NCBI RefSeq assembly: GCF_003569765.1
Contig: NZ_QXMG01000020.1
Span: forward strand, 23,872 to 87,871
Direction of reading: 5' to 3'
DNA: 64,000 nt
Source: Caldimonas tepidiphila
Lineage (GTDB): Bacteria > Pseudomonadota > Gammaproteobacteria > Burkholderiales > Burkholderiaceae_C
The notes below the pieces were generated by a model. That model saw nothing but the letters and a program-made list of their open reading frames with translations, searched no databases and was not told where the DNA came from. Numbering within the stretch: the stretch's first letter is position 1; each line of letters begins with the position of its first letter. Below, piece after piece: positions 25,514 to 35,575 of the stretch. A program made the translations under genes and the position numbers.

Positions 25514-25539
25514 AAAAGCCCGACCGGAGTCGGGCTTTT
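25514..25539. terminator. Bidirectional intrinsic terminator
   Basis: AAAAGCCCGAC-CGGA-GTCGGGCTTTT has an 11-bp stem with A/T ends on both sides, so it can stop transcription from the unknown gene on the plus strand and from tRNA-Thr on the minus strand. The core stem is the same as in the terminator at 24803. Confidence 0.85.
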
Positions 25540-25549
25540 CACTGTTTCT

Positions 25550-25625
25550 TGGTGCCGGTGAGAGGAGTCGAACCCCCGACCTTCGCATTACGAATGCGCT
25601 GCTCTACCAACTGAGCTACACCGGC
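25550..25625 (-). tRNA. tRNA-Thr (anticodon CGU)
   Basis: The minus strand reads GCCGGTGTAGCTCAG at the 5' end and CACCGGC-A-CCA at the 3' end (76 nt with encoded CCA). The anticodon loop TTCGTAA holds CGT, and GGTTCGACTCC is the T arm. It is the last transcription unit before fbp on this strand. Confidence 0.97.
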
Positions 25626-25684
25626 AAAGAGAAAGCTATTCTAGCAGTCCTTTTCGAGGCTTGTGAAGCCCCCTGGGGAAGAAA

Positions 25685-26701
25685 TTACAGCGCGGCGTCT
25701 TCGCGGTGGTAGGCCGTGACGCGTTCGACCTCGTTCTTCGAGCCGAGCACCACCGCCACGCGCTCGTGCAGCTGGCCCGGCTGGATGTCGAGGATGCGCT
25801 GCAGGCCGTTGGTCGCCGCGCCGCCCGCCTGCTCGACGAGGAAGGCCATCGGGTTGGCCTCGTACATCAGGCGCAGCTTGCCGGGCTTGTTCGGCTCGCG
25901 CTTGTCCCACGGGTACATGAACACGCCGCCGCGCGTCAGGATGCGGTGCACGTCGGCCACCATCGACGCGATCCAGCGCATGTTGAAGTCCTTGCCGCGC
26001 GCGCCTTCCTTGCCGGCCAGGCACTCGTCGATGTAGCGCTTCACCGGTGGGGCCCAGTGGCGCATGTTGGACATGTTGATCGCGAATTCCTTGGTGTCGG
26101 CCGGGATCTGCACGTTCTCCTGCGTCAGCACCCAGGAGCCCTGCTCGCGGTCGAGCGTGAACATCGCCACGCCGTTGCCCACCGTCAGCACCAGCGTCGT
26201 CTGCGGGCCGTAGACGCAGTAGCCGGCGGCGACCTGCTGGCTGCCCGGCTGCAGGAAGTCCTGCTCCTCGACGCCGCAGCCGTTCTCGGGCTTCTTCATC
26301 ACCGAGAAGATGGTGCCGATCGAGACGTTGACGTCGATGTTGGAGGAGCCGTCGAGCGGGTCGAACATCAGCAGGTACTCGCCCTGCGGGAAGCGGTTGG
26401 GCACCACGTAGATGGTGTCCATCTCCTCCGAGGCCATCGCCGCGAGGTGGCCGCCCCATTCGTTGGCCTCGATCAGCACCTCGTTGGCGATCACGTCGAG
26501 CTTCTTCTGCACCTCGCCCTGCACGTTCTCGGTGTCGGCGCTGCCGAGCACGCCGCCGAGCGCGCCCTTGTTGACGCTGATCGAGATGCGCTTGCAGGCG
26601 CGGGCCACGACCTCGATCAGCAGGCGCAGCTGGGCCGGGATCAGGCCGTGCTCCCTTTGCTGCTCGACGAGGTACTGGGTCAGGCTGACGCGTTGGCTCA
26701 T
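25685..26701 (-). CDS. fbp: Fructose-1,6-bisphosphatase, class 1
   Basis: 338 aa, the normal length. It hydrolyses fructose-1,6-bisphosphate in gluconeogenesis (or the Calvin cycle where present). The metal site [13 protein letters not shown] and the downstream KYIDE-like substrate region ([11 protein letters not shown]) and [14 protein letters not shown] are clear. Gluconeogenesis from propionate-derived succinyl-CoA would need it, but it is a housekeeping gene. It follows pepN by 34 bp on the same strand. Confidence 0.96.
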   Translation of the reverse strand: MSQRVSLTQYLVEQQREHGLIPAQLRLLIEVVARACKRISISVNKGALGGVLGSADTENVQGEVQKKLDVIANEVLIEANEWGGHLAAMASEEMDTIYVVPNRFPQGEYLLMFDPLDGSSNIDVNVSIGTIFSVMKKPENGCGVEEQDFLQPGSQQVAAGYCVYGPQTTLVLTVGNGVAMFTLDREQGSWVLTQENVQIPADTKEFAINMSNMRHWAPPVKRYIDECLAGKEGARGKDFNMRWIASMVADVHRILTRGGVFMYPWDKREPNKPGKLRLMYEANPMAFLVEQAGGAATNGLQRILDIQPGQLHERVAVVLGSKNEVERVTAYHREDAAL

Positions 26702-26735
26702 GCGGGTTTCTCCCCTGGAAGTTGGATGGTCGGAA

Positions 26736-29402
26736 TCATTCTTCGAGCGCGCGCGAGACGATCTCGCGCACCTCGGCGCTCAGGTCGGTGCGGGAGGCCA
26801 CCCGCTGCAGCGCCTCGCGCGCCGTCGCGCGGTAGGGCTCGGCGAGGCGGCGCCAGCGGTCCATCGCCCGCGCCAGCCGCGCGCCGATCTGCGGGTTGAT
26901 CGCGTTGAGCTCGATCACGCGCTCGGCCCAGAAGGCGTAGCCCGCGCCGTCGGGGCGGTGGAAGGCCGAGGGGTTCATCGCGCAGAAGGTGCTGACCAGG
27001 CTGCGCGCGCGGTTGGGGTTGCGCAGCGAGAAGTCGGGGTGCGTCAGCAACTGCTTGACGCGCGCGAAGACCCGGCCCTCGTGCTCGGGGGCGCTGGCCT
27101 GCAGCGCGAACCACTTGTCGATCACGAGCGGCTCGTCCTTGAACAGCGCGTGGAAGCGGTAGAGCGCCGGCTCGGCCAGTTCATGGTGCGCGCCGACGAG
27201 CGCCGACAGCGCCCCGAGCCGGTCGGTCATGTTGCCGGCGTCCTTGAAGCGCTGCAGGGCCTTGCCGGGCCACACCGGGTCGTGGCGCGCCGCCGCGTCG
27301 AGGCACAGGTGCGCGAGCGCCTGGTTGGCGAGCGCGCGGCGGCCGGCCGACACCGGGTCGGGCCGGTAGGCGCCGTTGTCCCGGTGCGTCTCGTAGGCCT
27401 GGATCCACTCGGCGTGCAGCGCCTGCGCGAGCTGCAGCCGCATCGACTCGCGCACCGCGTGGATGCGCTGCGGGTCGACCACCTCGAGCTGCTCGGCCAC
27501 GTAGCCTTCACCCGGCAGCGTCAGCACCAGCTCCTTGAAGGCGGCGTCGAGCTCCGGGTGGCACAGCACCGCGCGCAGCGCGTCGACGTACGGCGCGTCG
27601 AGCTGCACCGCGCCGTGCTGCACGCCGTGCAGCAGGCGGTTGAGCGACAGGCGCTGCGCCGCCTCCCAGCGGTTGAACGGGTCCGGGTCGTGTGCGAGCA
27701 GCACGAGCAGCTCGGCGTCGCCGAGCCCGTCCTGCAGCACCACCGGCGCCGAGAAGCCGCGCAGCAGCGAGGGCACCGGCGGCGCGTCGATGCCGACGAA
27801 GGTGAAGGACTGCATTGGCTCGTGCAGCACCAGCACGCGCTCGCTGCCCTGCGGCGCGTCCTCGCCCTCGAGCTGCAGCGGCAGCGCACGGCCCTCGGGC
27901 GTGAGCAGGCCCATCGCGACCGGGATCACGAAGGGCTGCTTCTGCGGCTGCCCCGGCGTGGCCGGGCAGCTCTGAGAGAGCTCCAGCGTGTAGCGGCGCT
28001 GCTCGGCATCAAACTGGCCCCGCGCCTGCACGCGCGGCGTGCCGGCCTGCGCATACCAGCGCTTGAACTGCTCGAGCCGGTGGTTGAGCTCGCTGTCGGG
28101 GTTGGCGTCGGCGATGGCCTGCACGAAGTCGTCGCAGGTCACCGCCTGGCCGTCGTGGCGCTGGAAGTACAGCGCCATGCCACGCTCGAAGCCGGCGCGG
28201 CCGACCAGCGTCTGCTGCATGCGCACCACCTCGGCGCCTTTCTCGTAGACCGTGGTGGTGTAGAAGTTGTCGATCGCGACGTAGGCGTCGGGGCGCACCG
28301 GGTGCGCCATCGGGCCGGCGTCCTCCGGGAACTGGTGCTGGCGCAGCACGCGCACGTCCTCGATGCGGCGCACCGCGCGCGCAGACGGGCTGCCGGCCAA
28401 GTCCTGGCTGAACTCCTGGTCGCGGAAGACCGTCAGGCCCTCCTTGAGCGAGAGCTGGAACCAGTCGCGGCAGGTGACGCGGTTGCCGGTCCAGTTGTGG
28501 AAGTACTCGTGGCCGACCACGCTCTCGATGCCGGCGTAGTCGCTGTCGGTGGCGGTGGAGGGGTTGGCGAGGACGAACTTGGTGTTGAAGATGTTCAACC
28601 CCTTGTTCTCCATCGCTCCCATGTTGAAGTCGCCGACCGCGACGATCATGAAGCGCTCGAGGTCGAGCGGCAGCTTGAAGCGCGCCTCGTCCCAGGCCAC
28701 CGACGCGATCAGCGAGTTCATCGCGTGCTCGGTCTTCTCGAGGTCGCCGGCGCGAACAAACACCTGCAGCAGGTGCTCGGCGCCCGAGCGGCTGCGGATG
28801 CGCTGCTCGCGGCACACGAGGTTGGCGGCGACGAGCGCGAAGAGATAGCTCGGCTTCGGGAAGGGGTCGTGCCACTTCGCCCAGTGCCGGCCGTTCTCCG
28901 CCTCGCCCTGCTCGACGAGGTTGCCGTTGGACAGCAGCACCGGGTACTTCGCCTTGTCGGCGCGCAGCGTGACGGTGTAGACCGCCATCACGTCGGGGCG
29001 GTCGAGGAAGTAGGTGATGCGCCGGAAGCCCTCGGCCTCGCACTGCGTGAAGAAGCCCCCGCCGGAGGTGTAGAGGCCCGAGAGCTGCGTGTTCTTCTCG
29101 GGCGCGCAGGTGGTGCGCACCTCGAGCTCGAAGCTCTCGGGCAGGTTGTCGAGCACCAGCTGGTGGTTCTCGACGCGGAAGGACACCGACTGGCCGTCGA
29201 CCAGCACCCGCGTGAGGTTCAGGTCCTCGCCGTGCAGGCGCAGCGCCTGCGGCTGCACGTCGGCGTTGCGCTCGATGCGCATGCGGTTGACGACGAGCGT
29301 CTTGGCCGGGTCGAGCTCGAAGCACAGGTCGACGCTGCGGATCCACCAGGCCGGGGCGGTGTAGTCCTCGCGGCGGACGACGGGGGCGATGCCTTCACGC
29401 AT
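26736..29402 (-). CDS. pepN: Aminopeptidase N (M1 family)
   Basis: 888 aa, typical for the proteobacterial enzyme. A zinc aminopeptidase that removes N-terminal residues from peptides in the cytoplasm. [12 protein letters not shown] binds the substrate amino terminus; HEYFH at 298-302 with Glu321 (18 residues later) is the zinc site HExxH-x18-E. No signal peptide. The start ATG 29402 lies 45 bp after prfB. Confidence 0.96.
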   Translation of the reverse strand: MREGIAPVVRREDYTAPAWWIRSVDLCFELDPAKTLVVNRMRIERNADVQPQALRLHGEDLNLTRVLVDGQSVSFRVENHQLVLDNLPESFELEVRTTCAPEKNTQLSGLYTSGGGFFTQCEAEGFRRITYFLDRPDVMAVYTVTLRADKAKYPVLLSNGNLVEQGEAENGRHWAKWHDPFPKPSYLFALVAANLVCREQRIRSRSGAEHLLQVFVRAGDLEKTEHAMNSLIASVAWDEARFKLPLDLERFMIVAVGDFNMGAMENKGLNIFNTKFVLANPSTATDSDYAGIESVVGHEYFHNWTGNRVTCRDWFQLSLKEGLTVFRDQEFSQDLAGSPSARAVRRIEDVRVLRQHQFPEDAGPMAHPVRPDAYVAIDNFYTTTVYEKGAEVVRMQQTLVGRAGFERGMALYFQRHDGQAVTCDDFVQAIADANPDSELNHRLEQFKRWYAQAGTPRVQARGQFDAEQRRYTLELSQSCPATPGQPQKQPFVIPVAMGLLTPEGRALPLQLEGEDAPQGSERVLVLHEPMQSFTFVGIDAPPVPSLLRGFSAPVVLQDGLGDAELLVLLAHDPDPFNRWEAAQRLSLNRLLHGVQHGAVQLDAPYVDALRAVLCHPELDAAFKELVLTLPGEGYVAEQLEVVDPQRIHAVRESMRLQLAQALHAEWIQAYETHRDNGAYRPDPVSAGRRALANQALAHLCLDAAARHDPVWPGKALQRFKDAGNMTDRLGALSALVGAHHELAEPALYRFHALFKDEPLVIDKWFALQASAPEHEGRVFARVKQLLTHPDFSLRNPNRARSLVSTFCAMNPSAFHRPDGAGYAFWAERVIELNAINPQIGARLARAMDRWRRLAEPYRATAREALQRVASRTDLSAEVREIVSRALEE

Positions 29403-29447
29403 GTCTACTTCTTTCTCTTGTGGGGAGGCCGGGGGCGGGCGCGGGGC

Positions 29448-30552
29448 TCAGAGGCCCTGCTTCAGGCTGGCTTCGATGAACGGGTCCAGGTCGCCGTCCA
29501 GCACCTTCTGGGTGTTGGAGATCTCGACGTTGGTGCGCAGGTCCTTGATGCGGCTCTGGTCCAGCACATAGGAGCGGATCTGGTGGCCCCAGCCCACGTC
29601 GGTCTTGCTGTCCTCGAGCTTCTGCTGCTGCTCCATCTGCTTGCGCATCTCGTGCTCGTAGAGCCGCGAGCGCAGCATCTGCCAAGCCTCGTCGCGGTTG
29701 CGGTGCTGCGAGCGGTCGTTCTGGCACTGCACGACGATGCCGGTGGGGATGTGCGTCAGGCGCACCGCCGAGTCGGTCTTGTTGATGTGCTGGCCGCCCG
29801 CGCCCGAGGCGCGGAAGGTGTCGGTGCGCACGTCCGCCGGGTTGATCTCGATCTCGATCGAGTCGTCCACCTCGGGGTAGACGAACAGCGATGCGAAGGA
29901 GGTGTGGCGACCGCCCGAGGAGTCGAAGGGGCTCTTGCGCACGAGGCGGTGCACGCCGGTCTCGGTGCGCAGCAGTCCGAAGGCGTACTCGCCCTCGACC
30001 TTGATCGTCGCGGAGCGGATGCCGGCCACGTCGCCCTCGGTCTCCTCCATGACTTCCGCCTTGAAGCCCTTGCGCTCGCAGTAGCGCAGGTACTGGCGCA
30101 GCAGCATGCCGGCCCAGTCGCAGGCCTCGGTGCCGCCGGCGCCGGCCTGGATGTCGATGAAGCAGTTGCTCGGGTCCGCGGGGTTGCTGAACATGCGGCG
30201 GAACTCGAGCCGCTCGACCTCGGCGCGCAACTCGGCCACGTCGGACTCGATCGCGGCGATCGCGTCGAGGTCGTCCTCCTCGCGCGACATCTCGAACAGC
30301 TCGGTGCTGTCGGCGAGCTCCTGCTCCAGCCGGGCGATCACCAGCACCACGTTTTCCAGGGAGCGCTTCTCGCGGCCGAGTTCCTGGGCCTGCTTGGGGT
30401 CATTCCAGACCGCGGGATCTTCCAGCGCGGCGTTGACCTCGCTCAGTCGGTTGTTCTTGTGATCCCAGTCAAAGATACCTCCGTAACTCGGCGGTCCGCT
30501 GAGTCAGGTCGGCGAGTTCGGCACCCAGGGCGTTGATGCGTTCGATGTCCAT
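29448..30552 (-). CDS. prfB: Peptide chain release factor 2, with programmed +1 frameshift
   Basis: RF2 ends translation at UAA and UGA. Codons 1-27 run from ATG 30552 to an in-frame TGA (30469-30471); the ribosome shifts +1 at CTT-TGA-C and continues to 29448, giving 367 aa. The classic signals are present: a Shine-Dalgarno-like GGAGGT just before the slip codon CTT and UGA followed by C. The catalytic GGQ sits in [14 protein letters not shown], and the stop-recognition region is near [15 protein letters not shown]. When RF2 is scarce the shift rises, giving autoregulation. The last part of the zero frame is [10 protein letters not shown]...ELRRYL. Confidence 0.97.
30468..30482 (-). promoter_or_regulatory. 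RF2 programmed frameshift site
   Basis: Minus strand GGAGGTATCTTTGAC: an internal ribosome-binding-like GGAGGT, slip codon CTT, stop TGA, then C. The same arrangement is known from most bacterial prfB genes. Confidence 0.95.
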
Positions 30553-30611
30553 GTCTGTGTTCCTTGCGAAACGGCCGATTTTCGCATGGGGCTCCGCCGC
30601 GTGCCCGTCCC

Positions 30612-31550
30612 TCAGGCGCGTGCGAGGAAGTCCGCGAGGCACCCGGCCAGCGCCTCGGGCTGGTCGTGATGCAGCATGTGCCCCGCCGGGGCGAGCCGCC
30701 GGCGCTCGACCCGCGGCACCACGGCGAGCCGCGCCTCGAAGTCCTCGCGCGGGTAGCGGTGGCCCCACCACTTGGCGACGTCGGTGCGGTCGCCCTCGAC
30801 CCACAGCAGCGGCGCGCTGATGCGGCGCCAGCTCGCGAGCACCTCCTCCTTGCGGTAGAGCACCGGGTTGACGCGCTTGTGCGCGGCATCGGCCAGCAGG
30901 TGCCAGCGCCCGTCCGGGCCCTGGCGCGACCAGTGCTGCGCGAGCCAGGCGGCGAAGTCCTCGCGCAGCAGCGGGTTGTTCTGCCGCAGCCGCCGCGCCA
31001 CCGCGTCCAGGCTGTCGTAGCCGCGCAATTCGGGGGGCTGCCGCATCTCGTCGAGCCACTGCGCGAGGCGGCGCGGCGCCTCGTCCGCCCGGCTGTCGGG
31101 CATGCCGAAGCCTTCCAGGTTGACGAGGCGGCCGATGCGGGTCGGGCGCACGCCGGCGTAGATCATCGCGACGTTGCCGCCCATGCTGTGGCCGAGCAGG
31201 TCCACCGGCTGGCCGGGCAGCAGTGCGTCGAGGATCGCCTCCAGGTCGGCGAGGTAGTCGGGGAACCAGTAGCTGTCCGACGCGGTGGACTCGGTCAGCC
31301 CGAAGCCGCGCCAGTCCGGCGCGACGACGTAGCGCCCGGCTGCGGACGTCGTCTGGAGCGCATCGACGAGGAACTGGAAGGACGCGCTCACGTCCATCCA
31401 GCCGTGCAGCAGCACGAGGGCGGGGCGTTCGGGCGTCGCGAGCTCGGGCGCGCCCCAGCTGCGCAGGTGGTAGCGCAGGCCGCGCACCGTGCGGATCGTG
31501 CTGTCGGACGGTCGGACGGGATGGTAGGGGGCGGGGGCTTGTGGGGGCAC
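30612..31550 (-). CDS. Alpha/beta hydrolase
   Basis: 312 aa from a GTG start (31550). The oxyanion motif HGWMDVSASFQFL (~48-60), nucleophile Ser in the elbow GHSMGG (~120) and a late catalytic His in PAGHMLHHD are visible. Soluble, no signal peptide. The substrate is not evident; it could be an esterase or epoxide-hydrolase-like enzyme. It lies between prfB and the glycosyltransferases on the same strand. Confidence 0.85.
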   Translation of the reverse strand: MPPQAPAPYHPVRPSDSTIRTVRGLRYHLRSWGAPELATPERPALVLLHGWMDVSASFQFLVDALQTTSAAGRYVVAPDWRGFGLTESTASDSYWFPDYLADLEAILDALLPGQPVDLLGHSMGGNVAMIYAGVRPTRIGRLVNLEGFGMPDSRADEAPRRLAQWLDEMRQPPELRGYDSLDAVARRLRQNNPLLREDFAAWLAQHWSRQGPDGRWHLLADAAHKRVNPVLYRKEEVLASWRRISAPLLWVEGDRTDVAKWWGHRYPREDFEARLAVVPRVERRRLAPAGHMLHHDQPEALAGCLADFLARA

Positions 31551-31656
31551 GGGCGGAATCCAGCGGCTGCGGGCGGCCTGCCATTGTGTACCGGCGGCGC
31601 GGGCGCGCCGATCCCGGGGCCGGGGCCTTCCCGGCGCGGCCCCGGGCCGTGGCCGC

Positions 31657-33543
31657 TCAGCCGGTGGCGCGGTTGGCCGAGGACGAGCCGCCGCTGGCGA
31701 GCGGCGCCGCCTTCGCCGCGGACGCCGGCATCGGCACCGGCTTGGGCACCGGCCGCACCAGCGGCGTCGCGGGCATTGCCGGCACCGGGCGGTCGTAGAG
31801 CGTGCGCCAAAAGTCCTCGGAGGCGAGCGCGTCGAAGCCTTCGCGGTGGGCCGCGTGCAGCTCGGGCAGCCGTCGCAGCAGCGAGCCGAGCGTGCCCAGG
31901 AAGCGGCGCAGCTCGGCGAAGAACAGCCGGCGGTCGTGCTCGACGACGTAGCCCTGGCCGGTCGGCCCGTGCTCGTACAGCACCCGGCGGAAGCGGAACA
32001 CCGAGCGCGCGCAGCCGTGGAAGCCCTTGGGCTGCAGCATCGTGCGGTCGAGCAGCAGGAAGCGCGGCAGCAGGAAGCCCTGCAGCGTCAGGATCCGCAT
32101 CAGGCGCCGCAGACCCGACTCGTGGCGCTTGTTGCGCGTGCGCAGCCGCATGCCGTCGCGATCGACCGGCTGCGGTTTCTCGCTGGGAGTCCAGCCGCCG
32201 ATCTCGGCCCGCACCGCGGCGAGGTCGAGATTGCGCCGGAAGAAGTCGGGGCCCTCCATCAGGTGCTGCATCGCGAGCGTGAAGGAGCGGGCGCTCGCGT
32301 AGTTGTAGGACAGTAGCGATTTGAAGAACAGCTGGTCCGCGAGGCGCAGCACGCGCCGCCGCGCGCGTCCCGGATCGTCGGTGAGCGCGTGCAGCAGGTG
32401 GTAGCGCGCGTCGAGGTAGGCGGTCATCGGCCCGTGCTTGAGCGCGAAGTCCTCGCCGAGGCAGGCCACGCCGTTGAGCGTGGCGATCTCGAAGCGGTTG
32501 GTCCTGCTGAAGAACACGTCGTCGCCGCGCACGAAGAAGGGGAAGGGGAAGCGCCGCATCTCGCGCAGCGGGAAGGCGAAGAACCACCAGCCGCCGTAGT
32601 CGGGTCGCTCGCGGCTGGCCTCGGCCTGCAGCAGCTCGTCGGCGCGGCGCATGTCCATTCCGCTGCACAGCGGCCGGCACAGGCCGTCGAACTTCGCGCC
32701 CTTCTCGATCAGGCTCCACGGCCGGTCCTCGCGCAGCAGCGAGCCCGCCACCGCGAGGCGCGGCTCGCGGCTGTACTGCAGCAGCGCGAAGGTGCGCGCG
32801 ATCGACTCGGCCTCGCAGGACGCGTCGTCGTCCATGAAGAGCGCATGCGTGTAGCTGCCCGCGTCGAGCAGCTCGAGCAGCCCGCGCGTGAAGCCGCCGC
32901 TGCCCCCGTAGTTCTCGTTCTGGATTACCCGCAGGCCGGGCATCGGCGTGAGCTGCAGGTTCTTCGAGTTGTCCACCACCGTCAGCGTGATGCGGCCGCG
33001 GTGGTCCGGGTGCGACAGCAGATCGCGCTGCAGGCGCCGGATCGCCGGCCGCACCTGGGCCTGCCGGTTGAAATGGGTGATCACGAGGCCGAGGCGCACC
33101 TCGTTCGGCGGCGCGTCGGGCGTCGCGAAGGTGGCGGCGGTGATCTGGCCGCCGCTGACGCTGCGCATGCGGCAGTACAGCAGCCCGTCGCTCACCGACT
33201 CCCAGGCGGGGACCGGCAGGTGCGCGGGATGCCCGGCGTTGAGCTGCACCGTGTGCTCGCCCAGCCAGTGCGGCGCGAAACCGGCGCGGCGCAGCCCGAA
33301 GCTCACGACGAACTCGCCCTGGCCCTCCAGCCGCAGCACCAACGTGCGGATGTCGCAGTGGCGCTTCCAGGGGCCCACCGACAGCGCGTTGTAGAAGGTG
33401 TCCGACGTCGCGCAGCCGCCGGGCAGGAAGCGCATGCGCCGCTCGGCGAGGTCCGGCCAGACCAGGTCGTTGAGCCGCAGGTACATCGCCTCCGGGATGG
33501 CGAGGTCGAGGTTCGGGAAGACGAAGCTTTGCAGTGGGGTCAT
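31657..33543 (-). CDS. GlfT2-like glycosyltransferase
   Basis: 628 aa. The start ATG 33543 overlaps the stop of the preceding DUF707 gene in an ATGA. An N-terminal beta-rich region (~1-165) is followed by a GT-A domain beginning RLGLVITHFNRQAQV, with VVDNSKN, ENYGGSGGF and the metal-binding triad in LFMDDDASCEAES; a helical C-terminal part ends in a Pro/Ala tail. The architecture resembles mycobacterial galactofuranosyltransferase GlfT2 (beta-barrel, GT-A, helices), so a polymerising furanosyl or other hexosyl transferase acting on surface glycan is likely; the sugar is unknown. Confidence 0.85.
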   Translation of the reverse strand: MTPLQSFVFPNLDLAIPEAMYLRLNDLVWPDLAERRMRFLPGGCATSDTFYNALSVGPWKRHCDIRTLVLRLEGQGEFVVSFGLRRAGFAPHWLGEHTVQLNAGHPAHLPVPAWESVSDGLLYCRMRSVSGGQITAATFATPDAPPNEVRLGLVITHFNRQAQVRPAIRRLQRDLLSHPDHRGRITLTVVDNSKNLQLTPMPGLRVIQNENYGGSGGFTRGLLELLDAGSYTHALFMDDDASCEAESIARTFALLQYSREPRLAVAGSLLREDRPWSLIEKGAKFDGLCRPLCSGMDMRRADELLQAEASRERPDYGGWWFFAFPLREMRRFPFPFFVRGDDVFFSRTNRFEIATLNGVACLGEDFALKHGPMTAYLDARYHLLHALTDDPGRARRRVLRLADQLFFKSLLSYNYASARSFTLAMQHLMEGPDFFRRNLDLAAVRAEIGGWTPSEKPQPVDRDGMRLRTRNKRHESGLRRLMRILTLQGFLLPRFLLLDRTMLQPKGFHGCARSVFRFRRVLYEHGPTGQGYVVEHDRRLFFAELRRFLGTLGSLLRRLPELHAAHREGFDALASEDFWRTLYDRPVPAMPATPLVRPVPKPVPMPASAAKAAPLASGGSSSANRATG

Positions 33544-34439
33544 GACGGGTTCCGGCCGGGCGGGGGCGTCTGGGGGGACGAATGGCGGTGGCGGCGCTCG
33601 CGGCGCAGCGCATTGAGGCGGCGCAGCCCCTGCCAGATCTGCTCGGAGATCGGCAGGCCGACGCGCCGCACCGCGGAGGTGACGGCCTCGTACTTGCCGG
33701 TGACGCGCACTGCGCCCAGGCCGTACTTCTCCAGCAGGCGCTGCTCGTCGCGTCGCGGGTCGAGCGCCGGGTTGTTGCGGTAGAGCTCGCCGCCGAGCGG
33801 GCGGGTGTGGCGCACCGGGGTCGCGTCGAGGATGGCGAAGCGCTCGGGCCGGCCGTCGTCGCACAGGTGCGGCCAGAGCCAGTCGAGCCCCCAGCCGGAG
33901 TGGCTCTCGGCGAAGCTCGGCAGGCAGGCGCGCAGCGCGCCGCGGCCGAAGATGGGCACCATCACCTCGACGAAGCGCGTGTGCCGCAGCACGCATTCGG
34001 GGCGCTGCAGCAGGAAGTCCCAGCTGTAGTAGGAGTCGCGCGTGAGCGCCGGCTGCGCCAGCGCGAGGCCGAAGCCGTGGAAGAGCGCGAACATGCGGTC
34101 GATCACCTCGGTCGAGGCCGAGATGTCGTCGTCGGGGAGCCAGAAGGCGTCGTAGCGCTCGATCAGCTCCGGCTGCTCCGCGAGCAGTTCCGCCAGGCAG
34201 GGCCACTTGGGGCCCGGCCGGTGCTCGTGGTACTCGCCGTCGTACAGCCAGGGAGTGCCCTTGCTGCCGTAGTAGCTGACGAAGAGATCGAAGTCGCGGT
34301 CTTCGCCGGCCGTCCATTCCCGGTGCAGGGAACGATCGCCGGCGCGTACGATGATCAGGTTCCTGCGATGGCGAAGGCGGGGGCCGGGCGCCGTAGCCGG
34401 GCCGGGCCGGGGGGCGCAGGGGCGCTGCTCGTCGCTCAT
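33540..34439 (-). CDS. DUF707 family protein, probable glycosyltransferase
   Basis: 299 aa from ATG 34439, which overlaps the stop of the GT25 gene (ATGA). Signature stretches are NLIIVRAGDRSLH, FDLFVSYYG, YDAFWLPDDDI (a DxD-like acidic motif) and SGWGLDWLWP. DUF707 proteins are uncharacterised but occur in polysaccharide loci and look like GT-A enzymes. ATGA overlaps on both sides tie it to its two neighbours as one translationally coupled unit. Confidence 0.8.
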   Translation of the reverse strand: MSDEQRPCAPRPGPATAPGPRLRHRRNLIIVRAGDRSLHREWTAGEDRDFDLFVSYYGSKGTPWLYDGEYHEHRPGPKWPCLAELLAEQPELIERYDAFWLPDDDISASTEVIDRMFALFHGFGLALAQPALTRDSYYSWDFLLQRPECVLRHTRFVEVMVPIFGRGALRACLPSFAESHSGWGLDWLWPHLCDDGRPERFAILDATPVRHTRPLGGELYRNNPALDPRRDEQRLLEKYGLGAVRVTGKYEAVTSAVRRVGLPISEQIWQGLRRLNALRRERRHRHSSPQTPPPGRNPS

Positions 34440-35227
34440 CGGCTGTTCAGGACGCGATGCTGCTCGGAGGCCTCGCCGGTCCTGGGCGCGGGGACGGCAG
34501 GAGCCCAGCCGTGGCTGGCCAGCCAGTTCCGGGCGGTGTAGCGAAGCTGGAAGCGCAACTTCCTCAGCCGGCCCTGGAGGGAGGGATCCACCGAGCGGCG
34601 CTCGGCGATGGAGGAGGCGCGTGCCGCCGGCGCGGAGCGCACCGGGCAAGGCCGCAGGCCGTAGATACGCAGCCCACATTCCCACCAGTGGCGCAGGTCC
34701 ACGTCCACCGGGCGGCCGAAGGGCGTGCGGTACTGCAGTAATTTCTGCGCACCGGAACGAGTGATGACATAGGCCGCCGTCAGACTGGGCACGCGCGGGT
34801 AGCACACCAGGCTCGAGCCGTCCGACAGGGACTGCACGCTGCGTGTTGCTTCACGCTTGCGGCGGACGAGTTTGATCATGTCCCAGTCCGGGGGCAACTC
34901 CGAGATCGCGGCCAGTGCCTGCGGCAGGCGCGCCGACAGTATCACGTCGTCCTCAAAGACCGCGAACATGGTGTCGTTGGAGGCAAGCAGGCGATGCCAC
35001 AGGGCGCGGTGGCTGGCGTAGCAACCGATCTCGCCGGGTACCAACGGGCGGTGGAACTGGTTTTGGTTGAGTGAGGGCGAGTAGATCCCCTCGACCTCAT
35101 CCGGAGTGAGCGCACAGCCGTCGACCGCTTCCACCCGCTGCACGGGCAGGCCGATCAGGCCTGCCTGTTCCGTCATGGCCTGCCAGCGTTCGGGGTTGCG
35201 TTTCAGGTTGAGGACGAGGCATTGCAT
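34436..35227 (-). CDS. Glycosyltransferase family 25 (LPS type)
   Basis: 263 aa from ATG 35227, where the family N-terminus MQCLVLNLKRNPERWQAM begins; the frame upstream to 35326 looks non-coding. Motifs: EIGCYASHRALWHRLL and FEDDVILS (acidic metal site), then a TAAYVITRSGAQKLL segment, all typical of GT25 enzymes such as LgtB-like LOS transferases, which add galactose or glucose to lipooligosaccharide. The C-terminus is basic. First gene of the coupled trio 35227 to 31657. Confidence 0.88.
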   Translation of the reverse strand: MQCLVLNLKRNPERWQAMTEQAGLIGLPVQRVEAVDGCALTPDEVEGIYSPSLNQNQFHRPLVPGEIGCYASHRALWHRLLASNDTMFAVFEDDVILSARLPQALAAISELPPDWDMIKLVRRKREATRSVQSLSDGSSLVCYPRVPSLTAAYVITRSGAQKLLQYRTPFGRPVDVDLRHWWECGLRIYGLRPCPVRSAPAARASSIAERRSVDPSLQGRLRKLRFQLRYTARNWLASHGWAPAVPAPRTGEASEQHRVLNSR

Positions 35228-35315
35228 GGTTGGAACCGCACGGGATGGATTGAAGACGGGGCCGCAGCTTGCAGACCTCTCGATCGAGCAGGCAATTTCC
35301 TTGCCTCCCCCCGCT

Positions 35316-35470
35316 TCCCGCGACACTGAACTGCCCTGCAGTCTCCGCCACAGAGTGGCCCAGCGCCAGATGCCGCAGCGCCAGGATGCGGCTGCGGTCC
35401 CTTGCGCTCATGCCGAGCTGCCGCTTCGAGCTCTGCCGTATTTCGATTGCCGGGTCGGCCCCACTACATC
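35316..35470 (-). pseudogene. Probable transposase N-terminal remnant
   Basis: On the minus strand a frame reads through IEIRQSSKRQLG to MSARDRSRILALRHLALGHS and VAETAGQFSVAG, which resembles the N-terminal helix-turn-helix of IS630-type transposases, then loses similarity and ends shortly after. No ends or DDE part are present. It lies in the 348-bp gap between two glycosyltransferase genes, which otherwise holds nothing I can name. The family assignment is from memory of the pattern and uncertain. Confidence 0.4.
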
Positions 35471-35575
35471 CGTGACATCACCAGACCCCCAGGTCCTCCG
35501 ACCACTACTTGTGCTGGACTTCGGAAAGCACTTGAGGTTCGGGTCAGCTATGGGATCCGGAATTTGCGGGCAAGG

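Noticed and set aside
33544..34317. N-terminal extension of the GlfT2-like protein
   Set aside because: The frame is open but the DUF707 gene occupies this DNA in another frame and the ATGA overlap fixes the start at 33543.
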